The notes: a model not told the origin generated them from the letters alone. Positions 26,748-35,630 are shown, counted from the first letter of the stretch. The stretch is 64,000 bases of DNA from Rhodocyclaceae bacterium (GCA_023230455.1 JALNXH010000004.1:170099-234098), one strand, 5' to 3'. Translations and numbers: made by a program.

Positions 26748-27115
26748 GCCCGGTTGCCTTCGCCCTCATCCTCGCCGGCGTGCTGCTCAACGCCGCCGCC
26801 CAACTGTGCCTAAAGGCCGGTACCAATGCCATCGGCCACTTCGAGTTCCATCTCGACAACGTGATCCCGGTCGGCCTCAAGATCGCTTTCCAGCCCTACA
26901 TCCTCGGCGGCCTGGCCTGCTACGTATTCAGTCTGGTGATCTGGATTCTCGCGCTCTCGCGGGTGCCGGTAAGCATCGCCTATCCGATGCTGTCGATCGG
27001 TTACGTCATCAACGCCGCCGTCGCCCACTACTGGTTCGGCGAGGCCCTGGCTGCGCAGAAGATGCTCGGCATCGGCTTCATCATCGTCGGCGTGGTGTTG
27101 GTAGCGCGCAGCTGA
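26744..27115 (+). CDS. SMR-family membrane protein, ArnE/ArnF-like
   Basis: A 123-residue protein with four helices of the small multidrug resistance fold. The sequences ILAGVLLNAAAQLCLKAGTN, VFSLVIWILALSRVPVSIAY and PMLSIGYVINAAVAHYWFGE resemble ArnE/ArnF, thought to flip undecaprenyl-phosphate-L-Ara4N across the inner membrane. E. coli uses an ArnE plus ArnF pair; only one such gene is seen here, so it may work as a homo-oligomer or with a partner elsewhere. It overlaps arnT by ATGA. Confidence 0.8.
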   Translation: MSPVAFALILAGVLLNAAAQLCLKAGTNAIGHFEFHLDNVIPVGLKIAFQPYILGGLACYVFSLVIWILALSRVPVSIAYPMLSIGYVINAAVAHYWFGEALAAQKMLGIGFIIVGVVLVARS

Positions 27116-27125
27116 TCGAGCGACC

Positions 27126-28241
27126 ATGTCCCTGCCCTTCCTCCCCTTCACCCGCCCCTCCATCGACGAGGACACCATCGTCGAGGTGGCGAACGTGCTG
27201 CGTTCGGGCTGGATCACCAGCGGCCCCAAGGTGCAGGCTTTCGAGGCCGCGCTGTCGGCACTCTGCGGAGGACGCGCGGTGAAGGCCTTCAACTCCGGCA
27301 CCGGCACGCTGGAAATCGCCCTGCGTCTGGCCGGCATCGGCCCTGGCGACGAAGTCATCACCACGCCGCTGACCTGGGTCGCCACCGCCAACGTGATCCT
27401 CGAAGTCGGCGCAACGCCGGTACTGGTGGACATCGACCCGGCCACTCGCAACATCGACCTGAACCGTGTCGAAGCCGCCGTCACCGCCAGGACCAAAGCC
27501 ATCATCCCGGTCGATCTCGCCGGCCTGCCGGTGGACCGCGACCGGCTCTACGCCATCGCCGCTGCACACAAACTGCGCGTGATCGAGGACGCCGCGCAGT
27601 CCTTCGGCGCCAACTGGCGCGGCAAGGCGATCGGATGCTGCGGGGATTTCGTCTCCTTCAGCTTCCATGCCAACAAAAACCTCACCACCGGCGAAGGCGG
27701 CGCACTGGTGCTGCCAGCGGACATCGACCCGGCACTCTGCGAACGCTACCGGCTACAGGGCGTCAGGCGCTTTCCCGACGGCGGCATGGATGTCGATGTG
27801 CTCGGCGGCAAGTTCAACCTGACCGACGTCGCCGCTGCCATCGGCCTCGGCCAGCTGAAACAGCTCGCAGCCTTCACCGCCCGCCGCCGCGCGCTGGCGC
27901 AACACTACTTCGCGCAACTGAATTCCACCCTCGGCCTCGAACTGCCGCCGGCCGACTTCACGCAATCGAACTGGCACATGTTCCAGCCCCTGCTGCCCAA
28001 GGGTACCGACCGCAGCGTCTTCGTCGCGACGATGAAGGAACGCGGCATCGGCGTCGGCGTGCATTACCCGCCGCTGCACCTGTTCAGCCTATACCGCAAA
28101 CAGGGCTTCCAGCCCGGCCAGTTCCCCCATGCCGAGGATGTCGGCGCGCGAACCGTTACACTCCCCCTGTTTCCGGCCATGCAGGACAGCGACGTGGATC
28201 GCGTCTGCGCCGCTCTGAGCGCAGTACTGCTCTCCAAGTAA
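27126..28241 (+). CDS. arnB: UDP-Ara4O aminotransferase ArnB (DegT/DnrJ/EryC1)
   Basis: A 371-residue PLP aminotransferase that converts UDP-4-keto-arabinose to UDP-L-Ara4N with glutamate. The PLP-binding lysine is in SFHANKNLTTGEGGALV; other motifs are GWITSGPKVQAFE, ITTPLTWVATANVI and IEDAAQSFGANWRG. The size is close to E. coli ArnB (379). It lies 10 bases after the SMR gene. Confidence 0.9.
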   Translation: MSLPFLPFTRPSIDEDTIVEVANVLRSGWITSGPKVQAFEAALSALCGGRAVKAFNSGTGTLEIALRLAGIGPGDEVITTPLTWVATANVILEVGATPVLVDIDPATRNIDLNRVEAAVTARTKAIIPVDLAGLPVDRDRLYAIAAAHKLRVIEDAAQSFGANWRGKAIGCCGDFVSFSFHANKNLTTGEGGALVLPADIDPALCERYRLQGVRRFPDGGMDVDVLGGKFNLTDVAAAIGLGQLKQLAAFTARRRALAQHYFAQLNSTLGLELPPADFTQSNWHMFQPLLPKGTDRSVFVATMKERGIGVGVHYPPLHLFSLYRKQGFQPGQFPHAEDVGARTVTLPLFPAMQDSDVDRVCAALSAVLLSK

Positions 28242-28329
28242 ATCCATCATGAGTACTGAAGCCCATTGCAAACCTGGTTTCAGTTTCTTGGGCAAAGTTG
28301 GTTTAAACGACTGAGTTCAATTTCATCTT

Positions 28330-29268
28330 ATGACCACACCCGAAATCTCCATCGTCATCCCGGTGTACAACGAGGAAGCCGGCCTGCAAACCTTGTTCGA
28401 CCGGCTCTATCCGGCGCTCGATGTACTGAAAACCACCTACGAGGTGATCTTCGTCAACGATGGCAGCCGCGACCGTTCCGCCGCCCTCCTGCGCGAGCAG
28501 TTCCAGAAGCGCCCGGACGTCACCCGCGCCATCCTGCTCGCCGCCAACGCCGGCCAGCACATGGCGATCATGGCCGGTTTCGAACATGCGCGCGGGCAGA
28601 TCGTAGTCACCCTGGACGCCGACCTGCAAAATCCGCCGGAAGAAATCGGCAAGCTGGTCGAAAAGATGCACGCAGGCCACGACTACGTCGGCAGCATCCG
28701 CCGCAAGCGCCAGGACAACTGGTTCCGTACCTGGGCCTCGAAGGCGATGAACCGGCTGCGCGAACGCATCACCCGGATCAAGATCACCGACCAGGGCAAC
28801 ATGCTGCGCGCCTACGGCCGCAACGTGATCGACGCAATCAACAGTTGCAAGGAAGTCAGCACGTTCATCCCGGCACTGGCCTACACCTTCGCCATGCGCC
28901 CGACCGAAGTCGTCGTCGAACACGAGGAACGCGCCGCCGGCGAGTCGAAGTATTCGCTGTACAGCCTGATCCGCCTCAACTTCGATTTGATGACCGGCTT
29001 TTCGCTGGTGCCGCTGCAATGGTTCTCGATGCTCGGCATCGCCGTCTCGCTCGGCTCGGCCGCGCTGTTCGTACTACTGATCGTGCGCCGGCTGATCCTC
29101 GGCCCGGAGGCCGAAGGGCTGTTCACCCTGTTCGCATTGATGTTCTTCCTGATCGGCCTGGCGCTGTTCGGCATCGGTCTGCTCGGCGAATACGTCGGCC
29201 GTGTCTATCTGCAAGTGCGCCACCGGCCCCGCTACCTGATCGACGCAGTGCTGGAGCGCCGCGAATGA
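28330..29268 (+). CDS. arnC: Undecaprenyl-phosphate Ara4FN transferase ArnC
   Basis: A 312-residue GT2 glycosyltransferase that attaches 4-deoxy-4-formamido-L-arabinose to undecaprenyl phosphate. It has SIVIPVYNEEAGLQTLFDRL, VNDGSRDRS, the DXD-type site in VTLDADLQNPPEE, and two C-terminal helices (about 230-260, 268-295) as in ArnC. The 88-bp gap after arnB is long for this operon and noticeably less GC-rich (GTTTAAACG, TTCAATTTCATC), so an internal promoter may lie there. No clear ribosome-binding site precedes the ATG. Confidence 0.88.
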   Translation: MTTPEISIVIPVYNEEAGLQTLFDRLYPALDVLKTTYEVIFVNDGSRDRSAALLREQFQKRPDVTRAILLAANAGQHMAIMAGFEHARGQIVVTLDADLQNPPEEIGKLVEKMHAGHDYVGSIRRKRQDNWFRTWASKAMNRLRERITRIKITDQGNMLRAYGRNVIDAINSCKEVSTFIPALAYTFAMRPTEVVVEHEERAAGESKYSLYSLIRLNFDLMTGFSLVPLQWFSMLGIAVSLGSAALFVLLIVRRLILGPEAEGLFTLFALMFFLIGLALFGIGLLGEYVGRVYLQVRHRPRYLIDAVLERRE

Positions 29269-30221
29269 GCGGCGCCGAGCGTGGGAACAAGGCCGTCGTC
29301 TTCGCCTACCACAACGTCGGTGCGCGCTGCCTGAGAGTGCTGCTGGCCCACGGCGTCGACGTAGCGCTGGTGGTTACCCACGAAGACAATCCGAACGAAA
29401 ACATCTGGTTCGAGCACGTCGCCGACGTCGCCCGCGATTACGGCATCCCGACCATCACGCCGGACGATCCCAACCAGCCGGAAGTGGCGGAAGGCATCGC
29501 CGAACTGGCGCCGGATTTCTTCTTCTCTTTCTATTACCGGCTGATGCTGAAATCGACGCTGCTGGCGATCCCCAAGCGCGGTGGCTACAACATGCATGGT
29601 TCGCTGTTGCCGAAGTATCGCGGCCGCGTACCCGTGAATTGGGCAGTGATCCATGGTGAGCAGGAAACCGGTGCCAGCCTGCATCGCATGGTGGAAAAGC
29701 CCGACGCGGGAGAAATCGTCGCCCAGCAAGCCGTGCCGATCCTGCCCGACGATACCGCCGGCGAAGTATTCAACAAAGTCACCCTGGCCGCCGAAATGAC
29801 GCTCGACGCCGCGCTGCCGGGCCTTTTGTCTGGCACCGCGCCCCACGTAATGCCTAATCTGACGCAGGGCGCGTACTTCGGCGGGCGCCGGCCGGAAGAC
29901 GGCCGCATCGATTGGAGCCGTCCCGCCGCCGAGGTGCACAACCTGATCCGCGCCGTTGCCCCGCCCTACCCCGGCGCGTTTTTCGACCTCGGCGGGCACC
30001 GCATCCGCGTACTCGGTAGCCGTTCCCTGTGCCTGCCGACGCTCGATCTGCCGCAGGACGACGGCAAAGCGCTGCTCATCCGCCACGAAGGCCGGCTATT
30101 CGCCCGCTGCGGAGACGGCGGGATTGTTAGAATCAGCGCCCTCGAACTGGACGGCCAGCCCCTCGACCCGGCCGAACTGCCCGACCGCCTCGGCGGCAAC
30201 CCGATTTCACTGCTTCCCTAG
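29265..30221 (+). CDS. arnA: UDP-L-Ara4N formyltransferase (ArnA N-terminal half as separate gene)
   Basis: A 318-residue formyltransferase corresponding to the N-terminal domain of E. coli ArnA, which uses 10-formyltetrahydrofolate to formylate UDP-L-Ara4N. The catalytic triad is visible as Asn and His in GGYNMHGSLLPKYRG and Asp in RMVEKPDAGEIV, as in ArnA (Asn102, His104, Asp140). In E. coli this domain is fused to the decarboxylase; here a separate ORF encodes the latter, 6 bases downstream. Its ATG overlaps the arnC stop (ATGA). Confidence 0.9.
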   Translation: MSGAERGNKAVVFAYHNVGARCLRVLLAHGVDVALVVTHEDNPNENIWFEHVADVARDYGIPTITPDDPNQPEVAEGIAELAPDFFFSFYYRLMLKSTLLAIPKRGGYNMHGSLLPKYRGRVPVNWAVIHGEQETGASLHRMVEKPDAGEIVAQQAVPILPDDTAGEVFNKVTLAAEMTLDAALPGLLSGTAPHVMPNLTQGAYFGGRRPEDGRIDWSRPAAEVHNLIRAVAPPYPGAFFDLGGHRIRVLGSRSLCLPTLDLPQDDGKALLIRHEGRLFARCGDGGIVRISALELDGQPLDPAELPDRLGGNPISLLP

Positions 30222-30227
30222 CCCACC

Positions 30228-31274
30228 ATGAGCAAAAAAGTCCTGATCCTCGGCGTAAACGGCTTCATCGGCCACCACCTGTCCCAGCGCATCCTCGCCA
30301 ACACGGACTGGGAGGTTTACGGCATGGACATGAACAGCGAGCGGGTGGCCGAACTGCTGAACAGCCCGCGCTTCCATTTCTTCGAGGGCGACATCACCAT
30401 CAACAAGGAATGGATCGAATACCACGTCAGGAAATGCGACGTGATCCTGCCGCTGGTGGCGATCGCCACGCCGGCCACCTACGTCAAGGAACCGCTGCGC
30501 GTCTTCGAACTGGACTTCGAGGCCAACCTGCCGATCATCCGTCAGGCCGTGAAGTACAAGAAGCGGGTGATCTTCCCTTCGACATCCGAGGTCTATGGCA
30601 TGAGCCAGGATCCCGAGTTCGACCCGGAAAACTCGCCCCTGGTCTATGGCCCGATCAACAAGCCGCGCTGGATCTACGCCTGTGCCAAGCAGATGATGGA
30701 CCGTGTGATCCACGCCTACGGCCAGCAGGAAGGACTGCAATACACGCTGTTCCGCCCCTTCAACTGGATCGGCCCCGGCCTCGACTCGATCCACACACCG
30801 AAAGAAGGCTCGTCCCGCGTGATCACACAGTTCCTCGGCCACATCGTCCGCGGCGAACCGATCAAGCTGGTGGACGGCGGCGCGCAGAAGCGCTCCTTCA
30901 CCTACGTCAGCGACGGCATCGACGCGCTGATGAAGATCATCGCCAACCAGGACGGCATTGCCAACGGCAAGATCTACAACATCGGCAACCCGCAGAACAA
31001 TTACTCGATCCGCGAACTGGCCACGATGATGCTCGACCTGGCCAAGCAGTACCCGGAATATGCCGAGTCCGCGGCCAAGGTCCGGGTTCTCGAAACCACC
31101 TCCGGCGAATACTACGGCGCCGGCTATCAGGACACCCAGCACCGCGTGCCGAAGATCGCCAACACCATGGCCGACCTCGGCTGGGAGCCGAAGGTGAAGT
31201 TCGAGGATGCCCTGCGCGGCATCTTCGAGGCCTACCGCGACGACGTCGCCGAAGCCCGCAAGCTGATGGACTGA
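30228..31274 (+). CDS. arnA: UDP-glucuronate decarboxylase (ArnA C-terminal half as separate gene)
   Basis: A 348-residue short-chain dehydrogenase of the ArnA C-terminal type, oxidising UDP-glucuronate and decarboxylating it to UDP-4-keto-pentose. The NAD-binding loop is VLILGVNGFIGHHLS; catalytic features are PSTSEVYGM (Ser, Glu) and WIYACAKQMMDR (YxxxK), and the Arg needed for decarboxylation lies in GAQKRSFTYVSDG. The length matches the E. coli decarboxylase domain. It follows the formyltransferase gene and precedes arnD by 13 bases. Confidence 0.92.
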   Translation: MSKKVLILGVNGFIGHHLSQRILANTDWEVYGMDMNSERVAELLNSPRFHFFEGDITINKEWIEYHVRKCDVILPLVAIATPATYVKEPLRVFELDFEANLPIIRQAVKYKKRVIFPSTSEVYGMSQDPEFDPENSPLVYGPINKPRWIYACAKQMMDRVIHAYGQQEGLQYTLFRPFNWIGPGLDSIHTPKEGSSRVITQFLGHIVRGEPIKLVDGGAQKRSFTYVSDGIDALMKIIANQDGIANGKIYNIGNPQNNYSIRELATMMLDLAKQYPEYAESAAKVRVLETTSGEYYGAGYQDTQHRVPKIANTMADLGWEPKVKFEDALRGIFEAYRDDVAEARKLMD

Positions 31275-31287
31275 GGCATCCTCGTCG

Positions 31288-32235
31288 ATGCCCAAGCTCG
31301 CTCTCAAGATCGATGTCGACACCTACCGCGGCACGCTGATCGGCGTACCGCGGCTGGTCGAATTGCTGCGTCGCCACGGCGCCGACGCGACCTTCCTGTT
31401 CTCGCTCGGCCGCGACCACACCGGACGCGCCATCAAGCGCGCCTTCCGCCCCGGCTTCATGAAAAAGGTCTCGCGTACGTCGGTGCTCTCGCACTACGGC
31501 CTGAAGACCCTGATGTATGGCGTGGTCCTGCCCGGCCCCGACATCGGCCGCGGCTGCGCCGACATCCTGCGCGGCGTGCGCGACTCGGGCTTTGAAACGG
31601 GCATCCATTGCTGGGACCACGTCAAGTGGCAGGATCAGGTGCGCAACGCCGACATGGCGTGGACCGAGCGCGAAATGGAACGGGCGGCAAATCGCTACGC
31701 CAACGTCTTCGGCAGCGCAGCGACGGTGCATGGCGCCGCCGGCTGGCAGATGAATGCCCACGCACTGCGCCTGACCCAGCGCATGGGCTTCAGCCACGCC
31801 TCCGACTGCCGCGGCAGCCATCCCTTCGTTCCGGTCTGGGATGCCGAGATCGTCAACTGCCCGCAACTGCCGACCACGCTGCCGACGTTGGACGAACTGA
31901 TCGGCATCGACGGCACCGATGAAAACAACGTCCACCAGCGCCTGCTCGAACTCACCCGCGAGCCGCGCGACGGCCACGTGTTCACGCTGCACGCGGAGCT
32001 GGAAGGCATCAAGCTGGCGCCGGTACTGGAAAATCTGTTGCGCGGCTGGAAGCAGCAAGGCTATGCGCTAACCTCCCTGCGCGAACTGCGCGCCGGCCTC
32101 GATCCGGCGAAATTGCCGCGCCACGAAATCCGCTGGGGTGAAGTGCCCGGACGCTCGGGCGAACTGATGCTGCAAGGGCCGGAGTTTCTGGCCGATGTCG
32201 GCATCGGCCAGGATGCGAATGTCCGTTCGCCCTGA
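31288..32235 (+). CDS. arnD: Ara4FN-phosphoundecaprenol deformylase ArnD
   Basis: A 315-residue polysaccharide-deacetylase-fold enzyme that removes the formyl group from undecaprenyl-phosphate-Ara4FN. It opens LALKIDVDTYRGTLIGVPRL with the metal-binding Asp, and shows GADATFLFSLGRDHTGRA and ETGIHCWDHVKWQD. The last residues (after GIGQDA) come from sequence that is part of a REP-like palindrome, so the native C-terminus may have been altered by its insertion. It overlaps the next gene by 17 bases. Confidence 0.92.
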   Translation: MPKLALKIDVDTYRGTLIGVPRLVELLRRHGADATFLFSLGRDHTGRAIKRAFRPGFMKKVSRTSVLSHYGLKTLMYGVVLPGPDIGRGCADILRGVRDSGFETGIHCWDHVKWQDQVRNADMAWTEREMERAANRYANVFGSAATVHGAAGWQMNAHALRLTQRMGFSHASDCRGSHPFVPVWDAEIVNCPQLPTTLPTLDELIGIDGTDENNVHQRLLELTREPRDGHVFTLHAELEGIKLAPVLENLLRGWKQQGYALTSLRELRAGLDPAKLPRHEIRWGEVPGRSGELMLQGPEFLADVGIGQDANVRSP

Positions 32236-33946
32236 GCCTGTCGAAGGGCGGGCCGCGCGACGACCGGGCTTCGACAGGCTCAGCCCGAACGGTATTGTCA
32301 TTCTGTTCATCCTTTTCGCCGCCCTGGTCCTCGGCCTCGGCATCGACGCGGCGACGGGACTCACCGGCAAGGACGAATACCTGCTCGGCCTGCGCATCCC
32401 GCTGGAAATGATGCAGGGCGATCACTGGTGGGTGCCCTTCATCGACGGCGCGCCGCGATTGAAGAAACCGCCCCTGCTCTACTGGCTCGGCCGCGCCAGC
32501 TTTGAGACCTTCGGTCCTTCGCTGCTGGCCGCACGCGGCATCACCGTCGCCTTCGCGCTGCTGCTGCTCGGCTGCACGGCCTGGCTGGGCAAGCGTTTCG
32601 GCGCTAACTGGCAGAGCGGACTGCTCGCCGCCGGCGTATTGCTCGGCATCAGCGGGCTGGCCTCGGAATCGCGCCGACTGATGCTCGACGTGCCGGTGGC
32701 CGCGCTCTCCGTCGCCGCGTTTTGCTGCTACCTGCGCTGGCTCGACTCCGTTCGGACTGAGCCTGTCGAAGCCCGCCCCCTCTTGCGAAGGACCGCTCTC
32801 GCGCCCTCGCCCTTCGACAGGCTCAGGGCGAACGGTTTCTTGGCCCTGACTGCCGTCTGCCTCTCCGCCGCACTGTTGACCAAGGGACCGATTGCCCTCG
32901 TCGCCTGCGGCGGTGGTCTGCTGGCCTTATGGATCGTGGAACAGGACAGCCGCCGCATACCTTTCCGCCACTGGCTGGCCCATCTGACCACACTGATCCT
33001 GGCTCTGGCCCTGCCGGCGATCTGGTTCCTCTACGTGCGTCGCCATTACGGCGCCGAACTCGCGGCCGCCACGGCCGATGAATTCGAGGCACGGCAGCTC
33101 AGCCACCTCTCCATCGACCCGGCCATCGGCATCCTCACCCTGGCCCTGCCGTGGAGCTTCGTCGCGCTGCACGCGTTATGGACGCAGCGCCGCCAACCGG
33201 CGGTACGCTTCCTCGGCCTCTGGCTGGCGCTGACCCTGCTGCCGTTCTTTTTCATCCGCAGTTTCGAACGCTATCTGATCGGCTCGCTGCCGGCCATCGC
33301 GCTGCTCGCCTCCATCGGCCTGCAACACAGCGTCCCGGCGTGGACACGACGCACTGGCAGCCTGTTGCCCGCCCTGCTCGCCGCCGCGCTGGCGGCCCTG
33401 CTGTGGCGTTGGCAACTGCCGGGCTGGCCCTGGCTGCTGGTAACGCTGTGCGCCTTCGTCTTCATCTGGTGGCGGGCGACGGCCAGCGCACCGGCGCTGA
33501 TCGTCTCCGCGGCGGCGCTGTGGGCTGCCGGCTGGGGCTTGGCCTTTCCCGGCCTCGGCGTCAACGCGCTGCCGGCATCGCTGGTGGACCTGGCACGGAA
33601 CCGGCCGGTGATTCTTTTCGCCGGCCCGCAACCGGCCCTGCTACCGATGCGTGCAGGCCGTCCGCTACGGCAGACCAGCCGCCTCGACAGCCTCGACCCA
33701 ACCCAACTCGCCGCCGGCACCGCGATCACCCTGCGCGCGGAAGATCAGCCGCTGCTCGACGCACAACTCGCCGCCTTGGGGCGAAACAGCCGCCTCCTGA
33801 GCGAGTACAGCGCACTCACCTCGTCCGGCTCCGGCATCCGCTTTGCCCGCGCAGGCGCAACGCGCGCCGATTGGGAGGCGAGCTGGCGCGAGCGCTCACC
33901 GCAGCCGCTGATGTCGCACGTGCGGGTGCTGGAACTGCTGCCGTGA
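32219..33946 (+). CDS. Second ArnT-like GT-C glycosyltransferase, with translated REP segments
   Basis: A 575-residue membrane protein of the ArnT/PMT family, second copy in the cluster. It keeps the acidic loop GKDEYLLGLRIPLEMM and RLKKPPLLYWLGRAS, followed by about 11 helices. Residues 2-25 (about MSVRPEPVEGRA... to FDRLSPNG) and 178-206 (RTEPVEARP... PFDRLRANG) derive from two REP-like inverted pairs, in frame. The start is uncertain because it falls in the repeat: ATG at 32219 is the closest, with 32195 as another option. Sugar donor unknown; its neighbour set suggests an envelope glycan distinct from L-Ara4N. Confidence 0.78.
   Translation: MSVRPEPVEGRAARRPGFDRLSPNGIVILFILFAALVLGLGIDAATGLTGKDEYLLGLRIPLEMMQGDHWWVPFIDGAPRLKKPPLLYWLGRASFETFGPSLLAARGITVAFALLLLGCTAWLGKRFGANWQSGLLAAGVLLGISGLASESRRLMLDVPVAALSVAAFCCYLRWLDSVRTEPVEARPLLRRTALAPSPFDRLRANGFLALTAVCLSAALLTKGPIALVACGGGLLALWIVEQDSRRIPFRHWLAHLTTLILALALPAIWFLYVRRHYGAELAAATADEFEARQLSHLSIDPAIGILTLALPWSFVALHALWTQRRQPAVRFLGLWLALTLLPFFFIRSFERYLIGSLPAIALLASIGLQHSVPAWTRRTGSLLPALLAAALAALLWRWQLPGWPWLLVTLCAFVFIWWRATASAPALIVSAAALWAAGWGLAFPGLGVNALPASLVDLARNRPVILFAGPQPALLPMRAGRPLRQTSRLDSLDPTQLAAGTAITLRAEDQPLLDAQLAALGRNSRLLSEYSALTSSGSGIRFARAGATRADWEASWRERSPQPLMSHVRVLELLP
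32223..32292. repeat. REP-like inverted pair at the arnD/arnT-like junction
   Basis: Two 27-nt arms facing each other: 32223-32249 (contains CTGAGCCTGTCGAAGGGC) and 32266-32292 (contains TTCGACAGGCTCAG), 16 nt apart. The arms are near reverse complements. The element spans the arnD stop codon and the beginning of the next gene, both of which are translated through it. Confidence 0.9.
32748..32835. repeat. Second REP-like inverted pair, inside a coding region
   Basis: Same family as the pair at 32223: arm 1 at 32748-32774 (ACTGAGCCTGTCGAAGCCC) and arm 2 at 32809-32835 (CCTTCGACAGGCTCAGGGCG), 34 nt apart. It lies within the ArnT-like gene and leaves the reading frame open, encoding EPVEARP and PFDRLRANG. 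The position corresponds to a loop between hydrophobic helices. Confidence 0.9.
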
Positions 33947-35085
33947 ACGCCGCGCTGGGCCGCCTCGCACAAAGCCGCTGGCCGGCGCTGCTGGCGTTCC
34001 TGATCGCCCTGGCCGCCGCCGCACCCTGGCTGCGCCCGCTGCCGGCAACGCACTTCGTGCCGCCGGCGCCGCTTGCGGATCTGCCACTGCGCGGCAGCGC
34101 CGAAGCCCGTACGCAGATGCTGCCCAATCCGGCAGCCACCGCCCACAGCGTGACGCTCACCGAACTGGGTTCCGGCCGCATCGGCGCCGCCTGGTTCGCC
34201 GGCAGCCGCGAGGGCGCGGCCGACGTCGCCATCTATTTCGCCCGCTTCGACGGCACGGTCTGGAGCGAGGCGCAGGCCATCGTGCAACGCGAACAGGTGC
34301 AGCGCGACAGCGGCCGGCGGGTACGCAAATTGGGCAACCCGGTGCTCTGGCGCGACCCGGCCGGTGCGCTGCATCTCTGGTTCGTCAGCGTCGGCTTCGG
34401 CGGCTGGGCCGGCAGCGCAATCAACCACAGCGTGTCTATCGACGACGGCGTCCGCTGGTCGCCGTCGCAACGCCTGATCGCCTCGCCGTTCTGGAACCTG
34501 TCGACCCTGGTGCGCAGCCCGCCCGTTGCCCTCGCCGACGGCGATCTGGCGCTGCCGGTGTATCACGAGTTCATCGCCAAGCGTCCCGAATGGCTGCGCC
34601 TCGACGCCGCCGGCCGGCCGGCGGACAAGCAGCGACTGCCGGGCGCAGAGCGCAGCCTGCAACCGGCGCCGGCCGTGCTCGACAGCCGGCGAGCGCTGCT
34701 GCTGCTGCGCGACGCCTCGCCATTGCATCGCATCCGTGCCAGCGCAACCGACGACGGCGGCCAATCATGGAGCCCGGCCCGCGCCATCGAACTGCCCAAC
34801 CCCGGTGCCGGCATCGCCCTGCTGCGCCTCCACGACGGCCGCCTGCTGCTGGCCTACAACCCGCAGGAGAACAACCGCACCCGCCTCGCCCTGGCCCTCT
34901 CCGGCGACGTTGGCGAAACCTGGTCGTCGCCGCGGTTGATCGAACAAGGCGAGGACGAGGACGAGTTTTCCTATCCGGCGCTGTTGCAGGAAGGGAACGG
35001 CACGATCCATCTGGCCTACACCTGGCAGCGCAAGCAGATCAAGCACCTGGCTTTCCCACCGGACTGGCTGGGGGGAATCCACTGA
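33943..35085 (+). CDS. Sialidase-like beta-propeller protein (Asp-box)
   Basis: A 380-residue protein with an N-terminal hydrophobic helix (WPALLAFLIALAAAAPWL) and a sialidase/BNR-type beta-propeller. Three Asp-box motifs (S/T-x-D-x-G-x-x-W) are visible: SIDDGVRW, TDDGGQSW and SGDVGETW. RIGAAWFAGSREGAADVAIY resembles the first strands of exo-sialidases. An active sialidase would need a full Arg triad, and I cannot confirm it from sequence alone. Its GTG start overlaps the preceding stop (GTGA). It is probably a periplasmic enzyme or binding protein acting on the same glycan as the neighbouring glycosyltransferases. Confidence 0.78.
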   Translation: MNAALGRLAQSRWPALLAFLIALAAAAPWLRPLPATHFVPPAPLADLPLRGSAEARTQMLPNPAATAHSVTLTELGSGRIGAAWFAGSREGAADVAIYFARFDGTVWSEAQAIVQREQVQRDSGRRVRKLGNPVLWRDPAGALHLWFVSVGFGGWAGSAINHSVSIDDGVRWSPSQRLIASPFWNLSTLVRSPPVALADGDLALPVYHEFIAKRPEWLRLDAAGRPADKQRLPGAERSLQPAPAVLDSRRALLLLRDASPLHRIRASATDDGGQSWSPARAIELPNPGAGIALLRLHDGRLLLAYNPQENNRTRLALALSGDVGETWSSPRLIEQGEDEDEFSYPALLQEGNGTIHLAYTWQRKQIKHLAFPPDWLGGIH

Positions 35086-35630
35086 TGCTGCTGGCGCAAA
35101 CCCTCGTCGCCGCCTGGCTGCTGAGCCTCGCCCTGCCCCGCCGCCGACACTGGATCGCCGCCGCCGTCGGCCTGCTGGCGCTGCTGCCGATCGATGGTCT
35201 CTCGGCGGCGATGGCGCTGCGCGCGCTGTGGGGCGACCCCAGCGTCACCAGCCTGCAACTGCTTGCCCTCGCCCTGCTCGGCCGCGCGCCTACGGCCTTT
35301 ACCCGCGACTGGCGCGGCCCGGCCGGCATCGCCGCCATCGCCGCCGTCTTTTACCCGCTGGCGCTGGGTCTCTCCGATTTCGACCCCTACCGTCTCGGCT
35401 ACCAACCGGGCCTGCTGCTCGCCGCACTGGCGCTGCCGGCGCTGTTCCTCTGCTGGCGCGGCAATCCGCTCTGGCTCTGGCTGCTCAGCATCGATCTGGC
35501 CGCCTGGGCGGGAGGCTTGCTCGAATCGCCCAATCTCTGGGACACTCTGCTCGATCCGCTGCTGGCCGTCGCCTGCCTCGCCCTCGCGCTGCGCAACGGC
35601 TGGCGAACCTACAAGAAGAACACACCATGA
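35085..35630 (+). CDS. Small multi-pass membrane protein
   Basis: A 181-residue, strongly hydrophobic protein with about five predicted helices (LLAQTLVAAWLLSLAL, AAAVGLLALLPIDGLS and others) and a short charged tail YKKNTP. I recognise no family. It shares one base with the sialidase-like gene (TGATG) and four with the next glycosyltransferase, so it is locked into this operon and may be a membrane subunit of the same glycan pathway. Confidence 0.65.
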   Translation: MLLAQTLVAAWLLSLALPRRRHWIAAAVGLLALLPIDGLSAAMALRALWGDPSVTSLQLLALALLGRAPTAFTRDWRGPAGIAAIAAVFYPLALGLSDFDPYRLGYQPGLLLAALALPALFLCWRGNPLWLWLLSIDLAAWAGGLLESPNLWDTLLDPLLAVACLALALRNGWRTYKKNTP

